Assembly: GCA_012729335.1 (NCBI GenBank)
Contig: JAAYDJ010000039.1
Coordinates: 1 to 64,000 of the forward strand
Direction of reading: 5' to 3'
Length of the DNA stretch: 64,000 nucleotides
Origin: Bacteroidales bacterium
GTDB taxonomy: Bacteria; Bacteroidota; Bacteroidia; Bacteroidales; Prolixibacteraceae
The notes beneath the pieces were generated by a model that did no database searches, had not been told where the DNA came from, and saw only the letters and a program-made list of their open reading frames with translations. The position numbers and the translations under genes were made by a program. Shown here in pieces: positions 40,628 to 50,758 of this stretch; position 1 is the stretch's first letter; each line of letters starts with the position of its first letter.

Positions 40628-42013
40628 CTAAAGCTCGCTATTAATTCCCGCTCCGCCTACGATTTTTATCAGTTCTTCGGGGGTAACCAGTGTCTGGTCA
40701 CCCGTGACCATGTTTTTCAGGGTGACCTTTCCCTCAGCCATCTCCGATTCCCCGGCCAGGGCTACCCACGGAATCCCCTTCCGGTGGGCATAATTCAACT
40801 GCTTTTTCATCTTGTCATGGTCGGGGTAGATCTCTGCCCTGAGGCCGCTTTGCCGGGCCCGGGCCAGCACCGGAAGGATATACGCCTCCTCGCGGGGTCC
40901 GAAATTGACAAAAAAGAGCTGGGTGGTTTCCCCGGTGTGGGGGGGAAAGAGATCGAGCCGGGTGAGGACGTCGTAGATGCGTTCGGCCCCGAAGGAGACA
41001 CCCACCCCTGAAACCCCGGGCATGCCGAAGATTCCGGCAAGGTCGTCGTAACGGCCGCCACCGCATATGCTCCCAATCTGCTCATCGAGCGACTTCACCT
41101 CAAAAATGGCCCCCGTATAATAGTGGAGCCCCCGGGCCAGTGTCAGATCCAGTTCCGTAGCCGTCTGCAACCCGAATCCCTCCAGATAACCGAAAAGGGT
41201 CTCCAGTTCGGCGATCCCCTTCATTCCGGCCGGGGAATCAGCCAGTATTTCCCTGAGCTGTAACAACTTGGACCCGGTATCGCCGCTGAGCATCAGCAAC
41301 GGCTCAAGCCGCGCCAGAGCCTCCACGGGAATTCCCTTTTCCGCCAGCTCCTCCCTGACCTTCTCCAACCCGATCTTTTCCATCTTATCAATGGCTACCG
41401 TGATGTCGGTGATCCGCTGCGGCTGGCCGATCACCTCCGCAATGCCCGCCAGCACCTTCCGGTTGTTGATCTTCACCACCGTGCGAAGCCCCAGCCGCCT
41501 AAAAACCTCATCGATGATGCCGACCAGCTCGGCTTCATTCAAAAGGCTGTCGCTGCCGATCATGTCGCAGTCGCACTGGTAAAACTCCCGGTATCGCCCC
41601 TTCTGGGGCCGGTCGGCACGCCATACCGGCTGTATCTGGTACCTCCTGAAAGGAAATACCAGATCATTGCGGTGCTGCACAATGAACCGGGCAAAGGGAA
41701 CCGTCAGATCGTAACGCAAACCCTTGTCGGCTACCGACCTGACCACCGCCGCCGAATCACGCGTGGCCAGCTGATCTCCGGGAACCCCCGCCAGAAAATC
41801 ACCCGAATTGAGGATCCTGAAAAGTAGCTTATCCCCCTCGTCACCGTACTTCCCCAGCAATGTGGAGAGGTTCTCCATGGCCGGCGTCTCCACCTGCTGG
41901 AATCCATAACGATGAAAAACTTCCCTGATCGTGTCGAAAATATAATTCCTCCGGGCGGTTTCCGCAGGCAGAAAATCACGCGTCCCCTTGGGGATGGATG
42001 GTGTCTGTGCCAT
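40628..42013 (-). CDS. hisS: Histidyl-tRNA synthetase
   Basis: 461 residues of the class II synthetase fold. Motif 1 is near [27 protein letters not shown], with the ATP-binding parts [10 protein letters not shown] and motif 2 [25 protein letters not shown]. The histidine signatures are [10 protein letters not shown] and [10 protein letters not shown], and motif 3 is [11 protein letters not shown]-terminal anticodon-binding domain follows (about 360-461). A perfect TACTTTTG element lies 30 bp upstream, and an unusually good Shine-Dalgarno AGGAGG precedes the ATG, which is rare in this phylum. hutH follows directly. Confidence 0.96.
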   Translation of the reverse strand: MAQTPSIPKGTRDFLPAETARRNYIFDTIREVFHRYGFQQVETPAMENLSTLLGKYGDEGDKLLFRILNSGDFLAGVPGDQLATRDSAAVVRSVADKGLRYDLTVPFARFIVQHRNDLVFPFRRYQIQPVWRADRPQKGRYREFYQCDCDMIGSDSLLNEAELVGIIDEVFRRLGLRTVVKINNRKVLAGIAEVIGQPQRITDITVAIDKMEKIGLEKVREELAEKGIPVEALARLEPLLMLSGDTGSKLLQLREILADSPAGMKGIAELETLFGYLEGFGLQTATELDLTLARGLHYYTGAIFEVKSLDEQIGSICGGGRYDDLAGIFGMPGVSGVGVSFGAERIYDVLTRLDLFPPHTGETTQLFFVNFGPREEAYILPVLARARQSGLRAEIYPDHDKMKKQLNYAHRKGIPWVALAGESEMAEGKVTLKNMVTGDQTLVTPEELIKIVGGAGINSEL

Positions 42014-42042
42014 ATTCTTTTTACCTCCTGTGTTATGGTCGA

Positions 42043-42050
42043 CAAAAGTA
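42043..42050 (-). promoter_or_regulatory. -7 element TACTTTTG for hisS-hutH
   Basis: A full TAnnTTTG match on the minus strand. The leader is about 20 nt and contains AGGAGG a few bases before the hisS ATG. Confidence 0.6.
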
Positions 42051-42235
42051 CAACTTTCCCGGAAGTTTGAACCCTCACTTCATGAAGGAGTCCCGAAACC
42101 CACCCCGATCTTTTCCATAAATGGTTCCACCCTGAGGTTTACCCCGGAATTTTTACCATTTTCGCACTGCCGGAACCAGCAGACTTGCATTGACCGGGGA
42201 AACGACGGTTTTATATTCAAAAAAGAGGAGAACGG

Positions 42236-42712
42236 ATGGAATCAACGAAAAAACAGGGCCGGTACAGCCGGATCTGCGATCAACTGCGGGCGTTGCTCAA
42301 GAAGAGCCCCGACGCCGATGCGCGGATGGCCACCATTGCCGCAGTGCTGCACCATAAACTCGACTATTTTTTCTGGACAGGTTTTTACATGCTGCGGGAG
42401 GGAGAGCTGGTGGTCAGGTGCTACCAGGGACCGGTGGCCTGCCAGGTTCTGGAAAAAGGCAGGGGTGTTTGCTGGGCAGCCATTGAGAGGGGAGAAACCA
42501 TCGTTGTGGAGGATGTCCACCTCTTCCCCGGGCATATCGCCTGCGACTCCCGCAGCAACTCCGAAATCGTGGTGCCCGTGCGTGATGCCCGTGGCGTCAT
42601 CACCGGGGTGCTCGACATAGACAGCAGGGACAAAGGGGCCTTTGACCAGGAAGATGCAGAAGGACTGGAAAAAATCATCGCCCTGCTTGCCCTTTCTCCC
42701 GAAATGTTGTAA
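42236..42712 (+). CDS. msrC: Free methionine-(R)-sulfoxide reductase (GAF domain)
   Basis: 158 residues forming one GAF domain. fRMsr reduces free methionine-R-sulfoxide using cysteines, recycled by thioredoxin. Family motifs are DYFFWTGFYML, CYQGPVACQVLEKGRGVCWAA with two of the catalytic-site Cys, FPGHIACDSRSNSEIVVPV with the third, and VLDIDSRDKGAF. All cysteines expected for activity are present. A GAGGAG lies just before the ATG. It is a single gene converging on the UbiD-type gene, 30 bp away. Confidence 0.94.
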   Translation: MESTKKQGRYSRICDQLRALLKKSPDADARMATIAAVLHHKLDYFFWTGFYMLREGELVVRCYQGPVACQVLEKGRGVCWAAIERGETIVVEDVHLFPGHIACDSRSNSEIVVPVRDARGVITGVLDIDSRDKGAFDQEDAEGLEKIIALLALSPEML

Positions 42713-42742
42713 CCGGGTGGAAAACTGATAATGGCCAGGTCC

Positions 42743-44686
42743 TCAGGATTCCCTGACCGCCCCCATCCCTCTTACCAGCGGCTTGAACTTCAGTGACGGA
42801 CTGGGGAGGAGTTCACCCAGCCCCAGCGTGGACCAAAGCCCGTCGACGCGGGCAATGGTGGCATCGTCCATGGTGACGATATTGGGCCACTCCCTGCCAA
42901 AATGATCATGTTCCGCGGTCTTGATGGTGGCGTCGGCCACCACGACTTTCGGGCCTCCTGAAACCGGAACCACCACGATGTCGCGGTGGGGTTCCAGGTT
43001 GCCGCCCAGGAGCCACACCAGGGTGAAGAGGTCATCAAGCGGGGCTCCCCGGTCAAAAAGCAGGACGACCCTGAAAGCGGCCGTTTCAGGCACTGCTGCA
43101 AGCATACCGGTGAGCTTTCCCCGGGAATAGCCGGGCTGCTTGTCCACCGCCAGCAACAAAACCGGCAATGGTTCTCCTCCAGAATTAAGGGCACTCCCCG
43201 GGAGCGTAGCCGCATCGGCCACCCCCTCCACCGCCCGGAAAACCGCCGGATCCACATCCCTGATGGTCTCTGCTGACACCGGCTGCCCCCTTGGAGGCTC
43301 TTCGCCGGCATCAGGCCTCTCGCCCGGCAGGGGGGCCGTCAAATCAATGCCCACCTTGGAACCATAAGCCCATACCTGCGAGGAGTGGTCCAGAACATCA
43401 AGTGGCCCTCTGGAAAAATAGAGCGAATGGTCAGGGTCAAACCAGCGGAGAAAGGCATCCACCATACGGGGGTGATCCTGCAGGCCACCATCGCTGTCGG
43501 CCACCACCAGAATCTTGTTGAACATCATCTGTCCTGCCCCCCACAGGGAATTCATCACCTTCACGGCCTGTCCGGGATAACGCTTTTGGATGGTTACCAG
43601 TGAGAGGTTATGGGCCACACCGGCAAAGGGGAGCTCCATATCATCCAGCTCGGGGATCATCGTCAGCCTGATGGGGGCGGTGAAGATCCGCCCGGTAGCC
43701 TTGCCAATCCAGGCATCCTCCATGGGGGGCACCCCCACGATGGTGGCCGGATAGACTGCATCGCGGCGATGGGTGATGCAGGTGACATGAAAACGGGGAT
43801 AGAAATCGGCCAGGGAGTAAAAACCGGTATGGTCACCGAAGGGCCCTTCCCAAACCAGCTCTTCCGCCGGATCCACATACCCTTCGATCACAAAATCGGC
43901 ATCTTCGGGGATCCACAGTTCATTGGTAAGGCTCTTGACGAGCCTGACCTGTTTTTTACGGAGAAAGCCCGCCAGAAGATACTCGTCCATATTTTCGGGC
44001 ATGGGGGCCGTAGCCGCATAGATATAGGCGGGGTCGCCCCCGAGGGTCACCGTCACGGGCATCCTGCGGCCCAGGGTTTTGTATTTCTCGAAATGGCGGG
44101 CGCCGGTTTTATGGCGGTGCCAGTGCATGCCCGTCATGGCCGGCCCAAAGAGCTGCATGCGGTACATGCCGGCGTTGGGAGCCCCGGTTTCGGGATCCAG
44201 GGTATGCACCGCCGGCAGCGTGATGAACCGTCCTCCGTCGGCAGGCCAGCATTGCAACACCGGCAACCTCCCCAGATCGGGAGTTTCCATGACCACCTCC
44301 TGGCAGCGCCCCCGTCCCCTGACCCTCCGGGGCATCCATGAGGCTACATCCCTGAGCCGCGGCAACATCGCCAGTTTCTCCCACCACCCCGCTTTCGGCG
44401 CGGCCAGCTCCCTGAAAAGAGAACCGATCTCCCCGCCGATCTCATCGAGGGAACCCCGCCCGAAGGCCAGCGCCATCCGCCGCTCCGACCCCAGGGCATT
44501 GATGAGAAGCGGAAAAGAACTCCCCGTTTGTTCAAATAAAAGGGCCTTCCCGCCCCCGGGAAGCTTCGACATGCGGTCGGTAATCTCGGTGATCTCCAGC
44601 ACCGGATCAGCAAACCCGGAAATCCTGACCAGTTCCCCCTCCCTTTCAAGCCGCTCCACAAACGCACTCAATCCATTATATGCCAT
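42743..44686 (-). CDS. UbiD-family decarboxylase
   Basis: 647 residues, longer than Escherichia coli UbiD (497) but in line with Bacteroidetes members. UbiD enzymes use prenylated FMN to decarboxylate aromatic or unsaturated acids; in menaquinone makers a UbiD-like enzyme acts late in quinone synthesis. Family segments: GMYRMQLFGPAMTGMHWHRHK, VTVTLGGDPAYIYAATAPMPENMDEYLLAGFLRKK, EGYVDPAEELVWEGPFGDHTGFYS and TCITHRRDAVYPATIVG. The E-R-E type active-site residues fall in these. The C-terminal 200 residues are the hexamerisation part. No UbiX gene is adjacent, so the substrate is unassigned. Confidence 0.9.
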   Translation of the reverse strand: MAYNGLSAFVERLEREGELVRISGFADPVLEITEITDRMSKLPGGGKALLFEQTGSSFPLLINALGSERRMALAFGRGSLDEIGGEIGSLFRELAAPKAGWWEKLAMLPRLRDVASWMPRRVRGRGRCQEVVMETPDLGRLPVLQCWPADGGRFITLPAVHTLDPETGAPNAGMYRMQLFGPAMTGMHWHRHKTGARHFEKYKTLGRRMPVTVTLGGDPAYIYAATAPMPENMDEYLLAGFLRKKQVRLVKSLTNELWIPEDADFVIEGYVDPAEELVWEGPFGDHTGFYSLADFYPRFHVTCITHRRDAVYPATIVGVPPMEDAWIGKATGRIFTAPIRLTMIPELDDMELPFAGVAHNLSLVTIQKRYPGQAVKVMNSLWGAGQMMFNKILVVADSDGGLQDHPRMVDAFLRWFDPDHSLYFSRGPLDVLDHSSQVWAYGSKVGIDLTAPLPGERPDAGEEPPRGQPVSAETIRDVDPAVFRAVEGVADAATLPGSALNSGGEPLPVLLLAVDKQPGYSRGKLTGMLAAVPETAAFRVVLLFDRGAPLDDLFTLVWLLGGNLEPHRDIVVVPVSGGPKVVVADATIKTAEHDHFGREWPNIVTMDDATIARVDGLWSTLGLGELLPSPSLKFKPLVRGMGAVRES

Positions 44687-44709
44687 GTTCCGTATCGGTT
44701 ACCCAAGTG

Positions 44710-44716
44710 CAAAGTA
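44710..44716 (-). promoter_or_regulatory. -7-like element TACTTTG for the UbiD-type gene
   Basis: The minus strand reads TACTTTG, a form one base shorter than TAnnTTTG and the same as in the porin promoter. It lies 23 bp before the ATG at 44686. It is tightly packed against the ribosomal operon terminator. Confidence 0.4.
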
Positions 44717-44720
44717 GATA

Positions 44721-44746
44721 AAAAAAGGCTGACAAATGCCAGCCTT
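44721..44746 (-). terminator. Terminator at the end of the ribosomal protein supercluster
   Basis: AAGGCTG (44725-44731) pairs with CAGCCTT (44740-44746); on the minus strand the stem is followed by seven T. It lies 25 bp after the rplQ stop codon and marks the end of a roughly 17-kb block of minus-strand genes. Confidence 0.85.
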
Positions 44747-44770
44747 CTGCAATATTTCAGGGCGTTCCCT

Positions 44771-45349
44771 TTATTCCTTTTCTTCAGCGGGTGCCTCAGC
44801 TGCCGGTTCTTCGGCCGGTTTCTCCTCAGCCTTGGGGGCGGCAGGTGCTTCTTCCTTCGGAGCCGCGGGAGCTTGCTTTTTCGAGCGGGAAGTTTCGGCT
44901 ACAGGAGCGGCCTCTTCGCTCTTTTTCCCACCACGGCGCGACCGTTTCTTCCGGCCTTTGCTGCTCTCCTCTTTGGCGGCCAGCATGGCTTCGTTGAAAT
45001 CCACCAGCTCCATCATGCACATCTCGGCATTGTCACCCAAACGGTTACCCGTGCGTAAAATGCGGGTGTACCCTCCCGGGCGGTCGGCTACCTTGCCCGA
45101 CACTTCACGGAAAAGCTCGGTGACCGCCTCCTTGTTCTGAAGATAGCTGAAAACGATACGGCGGGCATGGGTGGTGTCGTCCTTCGACTTGGTGATCAAC
45201 GGCTCCACATAAATCTTAAGCGCTTTGGCCTTGGCCGTGGTCGTGGTGATCCTCTTGTGCAGAATCAGTGAGGAGGCCATATTCGAAAGCATCGCCTGGC
45301 GGTGAGCGCTCTTCCTGCCCAAATGATTGAATTTCTTATTGTGTCTCAT
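44771..45349 (-). CDS. rplQ: Large-subunit ribosomal protein bL17 with long C-terminal tail
   Basis: The first 120 residues are a normal bL17 ([53 protein letters not shown]). The remaining 70 form a low-complexity tail rich in Ala, Glu, Lys and Pro ([20 protein letters not shown]), so the protein is 192 residues against about 127 in Escherichia coli. Tails of this sort occur in other Bacteroidetes. It is the last gene of the alpha operon, 6 bp after rpoA, and is followed by a terminator. Confidence 0.97.
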   Translation of the reverse strand: MRHNKKFNHLGRKSAHRQAMLSNMASSLILHKRITTTTAKAKALKIYVEPLITKSKDDTTHARRIVFSYLQNKEAVTELFREVSGKVADRPGGYTRILRTGNRLGDNAEMCMMELVDFNEAMLAAKEESSKGRKKRSRRGGKKSEEAAPVAETSRSKKQAPAAPKEEAPAAPKAEEKPAEEPAAEAPAEEKE

Positions 45350-45355
45350 TACTCT

Positions 45356-46348
45356 TTAATCCTTGTCTAATTTATACTTAGCAATATCCATCCCGAAATT
45401 GAGGCCCATTCCCAGCAGCAGGTCATCGAGCTCGGTCAGCGACTTCTTCCCGAAGTTGCGGAATTTCAACAGATCGGTTCTGTTGTACTGCACCAGTTCC
45501 CCGAGGGTTTCGACATCGGCAGCCTTCAGACAGTTGAGGGCCCTCACCGACAGATCCAGATCGACCAGTTTGGTCTTCAGCAGCTGACGCATATGAAGCA
45601 CCTCTTCGTCAAACTCCTCGTTGGCAAACTTCTCATCCGAGTCGATGGTGATCTTCTCGTCAGAGAACAGCAGGAAATGATAAATGAGGATTTTGGCAGC
45701 TTCCTTGAGGGCATCCTTGGGCTGGACAGAGCCATCGGTGGAGATCTCCAGGACCAGCTTCTCGTAGTCGGTTTTCTGCTCGACACGGTAATTCTCCACG
45801 GTGTATTTCACCTTGGTGATCGGCGTGTAAATCGAGTCGATCGGAATCACCCCGAATTCCGCCTCTGCCGGCTTGTTCTCGGCAGCGGGGATGTAACCAC
45901 GCCCTTTGCTGATGGTCATCTCCAGGTGAAGCTTGACATCAGGTTCCATCCGGCAAATGACCAGCTTGGGATTCAGAATCCTGAAACCGGTCATGAACTT
46001 GTTGATGTCGCCTGCCGTAAACTCCTCCTGGCCTCCGATGGTGATGTTCACCTTTTCAGATTCCACATCTTCACCCTCTTTCTTGAACCGGATTTGTTTC
46101 AGGTTGAGAATGATCTCGGTCACATCCTCAATCACTCCCTTGATGGTGGAAAACTCATGATCCACCCCATCGAGCTTGATGGTGGTGATGGCATATCCTT
46201 CAAGGGAAGAGAGGAGGATCCTCCTCAGGGCATTACCAATCGTAATGCCATACCCGGGCTCCAGGGGACGGAATTCAAACTTTCCGTACCGCTCGCCGGA
46301 TTCAATCATGATAACCTTGTCAGGCTTTTGGAACGCTAATATTGCCAT
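45356..46348 (-). CDS. rpoA: RNA polymerase alpha subunit
   Basis: 330 residues. The N-terminal dimerisation and assembly domain (1-235) has [25 protein letters not shown] and the C-terminal domain (about 250-320) has [22 protein letters not shown] and [17 protein letters not shown]. The C-terminal domain contacts UP elements and activators, so it would be the partner of an OmpR/PhoB-type regulator. The position between rpsD and rplQ is the standard alpha-operon order. Confidence 0.98.
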   Translation of the reverse strand: MAILAFQKPDKVIMIESGERYGKFEFRPLEPGYGITIGNALRRILLSSLEGYAITTIKLDGVDHEFSTIKGVIEDVTEIILNLKQIRFKKEGEDVESEKVNITIGGQEEFTAGDINKFMTGFRILNPKLVICRMEPDVKLHLEMTISKGRGYIPAAENKPAEAEFGVIPIDSIYTPITKVKYTVENYRVEQKTDYEKLVLEISTDGSVQPKDALKEAAKILIYHFLLFSDEKITIDSDEKFANEEFDEEVLHMRQLLKTKLVDLDLSVRALNCLKAADVETLGELVQYNRTDLLKFRNFGKKSLTELDDLLLGMGLNFGMDIAKYKLDKD

Positions 46349-46368
46349 AATTACCTCACGTAATAAAA

Positions 46369-46977
46369 TTATTTGGAATACAACTCGACGATGAGCTGTT
46401 CTTTGATATTCTCCGGAATTTCATCCCTTTCAGGGCGGCTGATGAACTTTCCGGCCATCTGGGTTTCGTCCCATTCCAGCCATCCGTAACGGGAATGTCT
46501 GCGGGATGCCAGCGATTCGTTGATGATCTCCAGGGATTTCGATTTTTCACGCACCCCCACCAAATCACCCGGTTTAAGCAGGAAGGAGGGAATATTGACC
46601 ACCTCGCCGTTGACCATGACATGACGGTGACTCACCAGCTGGCGGGCACCTGCACGCGATTTGGCCAATCCCAGGCGGAAAATCACATTGTCAAGCCGCG
46701 ACTCCAGCAACTGCAGCAACACATCACCAGTCTTCCCGGTTGAAGCGGCGGCTTTCTGGAAGAGCCCCCGGAACTGACGCTCCAGCAACCCATAGGTATA
46801 TTTGGCCTTCTGCTTCTCCTTCAGCTGTAAGCCATACTCCGATTTCTTTCTCCTCTTGGCATTCAGCCCGTGCATCCCCGGAGGGTAGTTCTTGTGTTCA
46901 AAAGCCTTGTCAGGCCCGAAAATGGGCTCGCCGAATTTACGCGCAATCCTTGATTTTGCTGCTCTGTATCTTGCCAT
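46369..46977 (-). CDS. rpsD: Small-subunit ribosomal protein uS4
   Basis: 202 residues with the S4 RNA-binding domain at about 90-150 ([31 protein letters not shown]). The N-terminal part is free of the zinc-binding cysteine cluster found in some species ([22 protein letters not shown]). uS4 nucleates 30S assembly on 16S rRNA and represses its own operon in Escherichia coli. The order rpsM-rpsK-rpsD-rpoA-rplQ is canonical. Confidence 0.98.
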   Translation of the reverse strand: MARYRAAKSRIARKFGEPIFGPDKAFEHKNYPPGMHGLNAKRRKKSEYGLQLKEKQKAKYTYGLLERQFRGLFQKAAASTGKTGDVLLQLLESRLDNVIFRLGLAKSRAGARQLVSHRHVMVNGEVVNIPSFLLKPGDLVGVREKSKSLEIINESLASRRHSRYGWLEWDETQMAGKFISRPERDEIPENIKEQLIVELYSK

Positions 46978-46995
46978 TACCTGTTGTTTTTAAAA

Positions 46996-47385
46996 TTAGA
47001 CACGTCTTCTTTTGGGAGGCCTGCATCCATTGTGGGGAAGCGGGGTTACGTCCACAATCTCCGTCACCTGGATTCCGATGGTGGAAATCGCCCTGATGGC
47101 CGACTCCCGGCCATTCCCCGGTCCCTTCACATAAGCCTTCACCTTCCGCAGTCCCAGGTCAAACGCCGTCTTGGCACATTCCTCGGCAGCCACCTGCGCA
47201 GCATAGGGCGTGTTCTTCTTCGAACCCCTGAATCCCTTTTTCCCGGCCGACGACCAGCTGATCACCTCCCCGTTCATATTGGTCAGCGTCACAATGATAT
47301 TGTTGAAAGAAGAGTGTACATGGGCCATGCCGTTGGGTTCCACCACAACTACCCTTTTCTTGCTTGTTCCAGTCTTTTTTGCCAT
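46996..47385 (-). CDS. rpsK: Small-subunit ribosomal protein uS11
   Basis: 129 residues, normal length. Signatures are [20 protein letters not shown] and [21 protein letters not shown], ending [11 protein letters not shown]. It forms part of the 30S platform near the mRNA exit, next to bS18 and bS21, where Bacteroidetes ribosomes mask the anti-Shine-Dalgarno sequence. It sits 11 bp after rpsM and 18 bp before rpsD. Confidence 0.98.
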   Translation of the reverse strand: MAKKTGTSKKRVVVVEPNGMAHVHSSFNNIIVTLTNMNGEVISWSSAGKKGFRGSKKNTPYAAQVAAEECAKTAFDLGLRKVKAYVKGPGNGRESAIRAISTIGIQVTEIVDVTPLPHNGCRPPKRRRV

Positions 47386-47396
47386 ATCCGAATTAC

Positions 47397-47774
47397 TTAT
47401 TTAGTGGCTTTTTTCTTGTTCGCAACCGTTTTCTTCTTTCCCTTCCGGGTACGTGCATTGTTCTTGGTCGACTGCCCGCGCACAGGTAAACCAATGCGGT
47501 GACGGATGCCCCGGTAACAACCGATATCCATCAGCCGCTTGATATTCAGCTGTACCTCGGAACGAAGCTCGCCCTCTACCTTGTACCCTTCGGTAATCAC
47601 CTGGCGGACATTTCCGAACTGCTCATCGTTCCACTCGCTTACCTTCAGGTTCTTGTCCACCCCGGCTTTGGCCAGAATGGCATTGGAAGCACTGCGGCCT
47701 ATACCATAAATGTAGGTAAGGGCAATCTCTCCCCGCTTATTATCTGGAATATCAACACCTACTAAACGTGCCAT
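47397..47774 (-). CDS. rpsM: Small-subunit ribosomal protein uS13
   Basis: 125 residues with the helix-two-turn-helix start [25 protein letters not shown] and the C-terminal tRNA-contacting tail [27 protein letters not shown]. It lies in the 30S head and bridges to the large subunit. It follows rpmJ by 24 bp, as in most Bacteroidetes alpha operons. Confidence 0.98.
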   Translation of the reverse strand: MARLVGVDIPDNKRGEIALTYIYGIGRSASNAILAKAGVDKNLKVSEWNDEQFGNVRQVITEGYKVEGELRSEVQLNIKRLMDIGCYRGIRHRIGLPVRGQSTKNNARTRKGKKKTVANKKKATK

Positions 47775-47798
47775 AATCTCTTTGTTGTTTTTTTATTA

Positions 47799-47915
47799 TT
47801 ATCCTTGACGTTGTTTAAACTTGGGGTTCTTTTTGTTTATCACATACAGGCGCCCTTTCCTGCGTACAATCTTGCAGTCTGCACTGCGTTTCTTTATGGA
47901 AGTCCTCGTTTTCAT
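47799..47915 (-). CDS. rpmJ: Large-subunit ribosomal protein bL36, zinc-free type
   Basis: The frame from the ATG at 47915 to TAA encodes 38 residues, beginning [20 protein letters not shown] and ending [12 protein letters not shown]. The family fold and the KQRQG tail are clear. Only one of the four zinc ligands (Cys14) remains, so this is the C-minus form that does not bind zinc. It lies between infA and rpsM, its standard place. The gene is too short for many gene callers. Confidence 0.96.
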   Translation of the reverse strand: MKTRTSIKKRSADCKIVRRKGRLYVINKKNPKFKQRQG

Positions 47916-47928
47916 TATGCAAATCTCT

Positions 47929-48150
47929 TTAATTTTTATATCTGAAAGTTATTCTCCCTTTGGTCAGGTCGTAGGGTGACATCTCTACCTTGACTTTGTC
48001 GCCGGGAAGAATCTTGATGTAGTGCATCCGCATCTTCCCGGAGATATGTGCAGTTATGACATGCCCGTTCTCCAGTTCTACCCTGAACATCGCATTCGAT
48101 AAAGCTTCGATTATCGTACCGTCTTGTTCTATGGATGGCGTTTTTGCCAT
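47929..48150 (-). CDS. infA: Translation initiation factor IF-1
   Basis: 73 residues of a single S1/OB-fold: [44 protein letters not shown] and [24 protein letters not shown]. It binds the A site of the 30S subunit during initiation. It lies 78 bp behind secY. The methionine aminopeptidase gene that often separates secY and infA in this phylum is absent. Confidence 0.97.
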   Translation of the reverse strand: MAKTPSIEQDGTIIEALSNAMFRVELENGHVITAHISGKMRMHYIKILPGDKVKVEMSPYDLTKGRITFRYKN

Positions 48151-48228
48151 AAATGATTTCCTGTTTTTAAATGGTCAAGTAATTGGTCATATCGCTCCTG
48201 CCCTTCTGCCGGGAGAATCCGGCCCCGA

Positions 48229-49575
48229 TCAGTACATCGATGCTCCGCCGCCTGTACGTCCCTTGATACGGCCCGATTTCATCAGACCGTCGTAGTGACG
48301 CATAAGCAGATGGCTTTCAATCTGCTGCAGGGTATCGAGAATAACTCCTACCAGAATCAACAGCGAGGTTCCACCGTAAAAATAGGCAAACTGCGTGTTG
48401 ATCCCGATAATCATGGCAAATGCAGGAAGGATGGTGACGATCCCCAGGAAAATGGAACCGGGAAGGGTGATTCTGGACATGATCGTGTCGAGAAATTCGA
48501 CCGTTTTCTTGCCGGGTTTCACACCGGGGATAAAACCACCATTCTTCTTCATATCCTCAGCCATCTGCACCGGGTTGACGGTGACGGCCGTGTAGAAATA
48601 GGTAAACGCAATCACGAGGAGGAACTGGATGAAATTGTACCAGAATCCTGTGGGATTGGAAAAGGCCGAGGCGAACTTGCCCAGGCTTTCAGAACTGGCA
48701 AAACCTGCCAGGGTGATGGGCACAAACATAATGGCCTGGGCGAAAATGATGGGCATCACTCCCGCGGCATTCACCTTCAGGGGAATATACTGCCTGACGC
48801 CGCCATACTGTTTGTTGCCGACAATCCGTTTGGCATACTGCACCGGAATCCTGCGGGTTCCCTGCACCAGCAGGATCGTCCCCACAAAGACGAAGAACAG
48901 CAGCACAAACTCAACCAGGAACATGACCAGTCCGCCCCCCTGCTGGCTGATGCGCGCGGCAAATTCACCGAAGATCGCAAAAGGCAGACGGGCAATGATG
49001 CCGATCATGATGATCAAAGAGATTCCGTTTCCGATACCCTTGTCGGTGATCCGCTCGCCAAGCCACATGACGAACATGGAGCCCGCGGTCAGGATGATGG
49101 TGGAACTCAGCGTGAAGAGTGTTCCGCCGCCGCCGGCAAAAGCCGTGTCGGGTAACTGGTAGCGCAGGTTGGCCAGATAAGCCGGTGCCTGAAACAACAG
49201 GATGGCCACGGTCAGATACCTGGTGATCTGGTTGATCTTGCGGCGCCCCGACTCCCCTTCCTTCTGCATCCTCTGGAAGTAGGGAACGGCAATACCCAAC
49301 AACTGGATCACAATCGAAGCCGAGATGTATGGCATGATCCCCAGCGCGAAAATCGACGCATTGGAGAAGGCCCCTCCCGAAAACATGTCCAGCAGCCCCA
49401 GCAACCCGTCCTGGGTCTGATTCTGAAGAGCTACCAGCTGTGCCGGGTCAATCCCCGGCAGGGAAACATAAGACCCTAAACGGTAAATCAGCAGGAAGAA
49501 GAGGGTAATGCCCAACCTCGACCGCAGATCCTCAATCTTATAGATATTCTTTAAAGTTTCTATAAATCGTTTCAT
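48229..49575 (-). CDS. secY: Preprotein translocase channel subunit SecY
   Basis: 448 residues with ten membrane helices. Signatures are LGIMPYISASIVIQLL in helix 2 with the preceding plug region, LRYQLPD, RLPFAIFGEF, GTRRIPVQYAKR in the cytoplasmic loop, and the C-terminal SHLLMRHYDGLMKSGRIKGR. It forms the Sec channel for exported proteins, including the many signal-peptide proteins in this window. It lies 6 bp after rplO in the spc operon. Confidence 0.98.
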   Translation of the reverse strand: MKRFIETLKNIYKIEDLRSRLGITLFFLLIYRLGSYVSLPGIDPAQLVALQNQTQDGLLGLLDMFSGGAFSNASIFALGIMPYISASIVIQLLGIAVPYFQRMQKEGESGRRKINQITRYLTVAILLFQAPAYLANLRYQLPDTAFAGGGGTLFTLSSTIILTAGSMFVMWLGERITDKGIGNGISLIIMIGIIARLPFAIFGEFAARISQQGGGLVMFLVEFVLLFFVFVGTILLVQGTRRIPVQYAKRIVGNKQYGGVRQYIPLKVNAAGVMPIIFAQAIMFVPITLAGFASSESLGKFASAFSNPTGFWYNFIQFLLVIAFTYFYTAVTVNPVQMAEDMKKNGGFIPGVKPGKKTVEFLDTIMSRITLPGSIFLGIVTILPAFAMIIGINTQFAYFYGGTSLLILVGVILDTLQQIESHLLMRHYDGLMKSGRIKGRTGGGASMY

Positions 49576-49581
49576 TACCGC

Positions 49582-50028
49582 TTAGAGTATTTCAGTTGTT
49601 CCTTCCATTTTCTCTATCGCTTCTTTGGCGCTTTTCGAAAAAGCATGGGCTTTCACGGTGAGCTTGGCGCTCAGCGTGCCGTTGCCCAGAACCTTCACCT
49701 TGTCGTTCTTGGAAATGACACCGGCCCCGATCAGGGTTTCAATGTCGATCACGCCGGAAGTGAGCCTTTCGGAAAGCTGCTGCAGCACCTCGATATTGAT
49801 GGCCTTGTATTCGATCCGGTTGCGGTTCTTAAATCCCGATTTGGGAACCACGCGCTGAAGGGGCATCTGACCTCCTTCAAATCCGATTTTCCGGGAGTAC
49901 CCCGACCGGGATTTGGCCCCTTTGTGACCACGTGCGGAAGTCCCGCCCCATCCTGAGCCCTGGCCTCTGCCCACTCTTTTATTGACTGCGGTGGATCCTT
50001 CTGCCGGTTTTATCTTGCTTAAATCCAT
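49582..50028 (-). CDS. rplO: Large-subunit ribosomal protein uL15
   Basis: 148 residues; the N-terminus has the glycine- and basic-rich tail KRVGRGQGSGWGGTSARGHKGAKSR-type region and GFEGGQMPLQRVVPKSGFKN. The C-terminal globular part ends in SAKEAIEKMEGTTEIL. It binds 23S rRNA late in 50S assembly. It is placed between rpmD and secY as usual. Confidence 0.97.
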   Translation of the reverse strand: MDLSKIKPAEGSTAVNKRVGRGQGSGWGGTSARGHKGAKSRSGYSRKIGFEGGQMPLQRVVPKSGFKNRNRIEYKAINIEVLQQLSERLTSGVIDIETLIGAGVISKNDKVKVLGNGTLSAKLTVKAHAFSKSAKEAIEKMEGTTEIL

Positions 50029-50047
50029 AGTAGTAATGTTTTCCAGA

Positions 50048-50230
50048 TTATTTTACTTCCTCAACAGTCAGCAAATGTCTCAGTTTTGCGACCATGCCCA
50101 TGATTTCGGGCGAATCGTTATGCTCCACGGTCTGCTGCCTTCTGCGCAGTCCGAGCGACGCCAGGATAGCCTTCTGATGTTTGGTGGTGCCAATGGCGCT
50201 CCTGACCTGGGTGATTCTAATCTTTGCCAT
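50048..50230 (-). CDS. rpmD: Large-subunit ribosomal protein uL30
   Basis: 60 residues from the ATG at 50230 (MAKIRITQVRSAIGTTKHQK). The frame is open further upstream to 50290, but that would overlap rpsE and add non-homologous sequence. Typical features are the ferredoxin-like beta-alpha-beta fold and GLRRRQQTVEHNDSPEIMGM. The start is 7 bp after the rpsE stop. Confidence 0.96.
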   Translation of the reverse strand: MAKIRITQVRSAIGTTKHQKAILASLGLRRRQQTVEHNDSPEIMGMVAKLRHLLTVEEVK

Positions 50231-50237
50231 AACTGTT

Positions 50238-50753
50238 TTATCCTTTAAATACTTTTTCCATGGTAACACCGCGCTGCTGGGCGACGGCATAGGCGTCTCT
50301 CAGTTCCGTCAGGGCAGCCATTGTGGCCTTCACCAGGTTGTGCGGGTTGGAAGATCCCTGCGACTTGGCCAGAATGTCGCGGATGCCCACGCTTTCCAGC
50401 ACGGCGCGCATAGCACCCCCGGCCTTCACTCCGGTCCCGGAACGGGCAGGGCGCAGCAGCACCTTGGCACCGCCAAACTTGGCCTCCTGCTCGTGGGGTA
50501 TCGTCCCCTTGATCACCGGCACCTTCACCAGATTCTTCTTGGCCGCATCCACTCCCTTGGCAATGGCCGCCGTCACTTCACTGGCTTTACCCAGGCCCCA
50601 GCCGACGACCCCGTTCTCATTCCCGACCACCACAATGGCCGAAAAACTGAAGGTACGCCCCCCTTTGGTCACCTTGGTCACACGGTTGATCGCCACCAAC
50701 CTGTCTTTCAGCTCCAGATCGCTTGTCTTGATATTTCTGATATTCACTGCCAT
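50238..50753 (-). CDS. rpsE: Small-subunit ribosomal protein uS5
   Basis: 171 residues. The N-terminal double-stranded RNA-binding domain has [23 protein letters not shown] and [22 protein letters not shown]. The C-terminal domain has [26 protein letters not shown]. uS5 sits at the mRNA entry and affects decoding accuracy. Neighbours rplR and rpmD are in canonical order. Confidence 0.98.
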   Translation of the reverse strand: MAVNIRNIKTSDLELKDRLVAINRVTKVTKGGRTFSFSAIVVVGNENGVVGWGLGKASEVTAAIAKGVDAAKKNLVKVPVIKGTIPHEQEAKFGGAKVLLRPARSGTGVKAGGAMRAVLESVGIRDILAKSQGSSNPHNLVKATMAALTELRDAYAVAQQRGVTMEKVFKG

Positions 50754-50758
50754 AGTCG

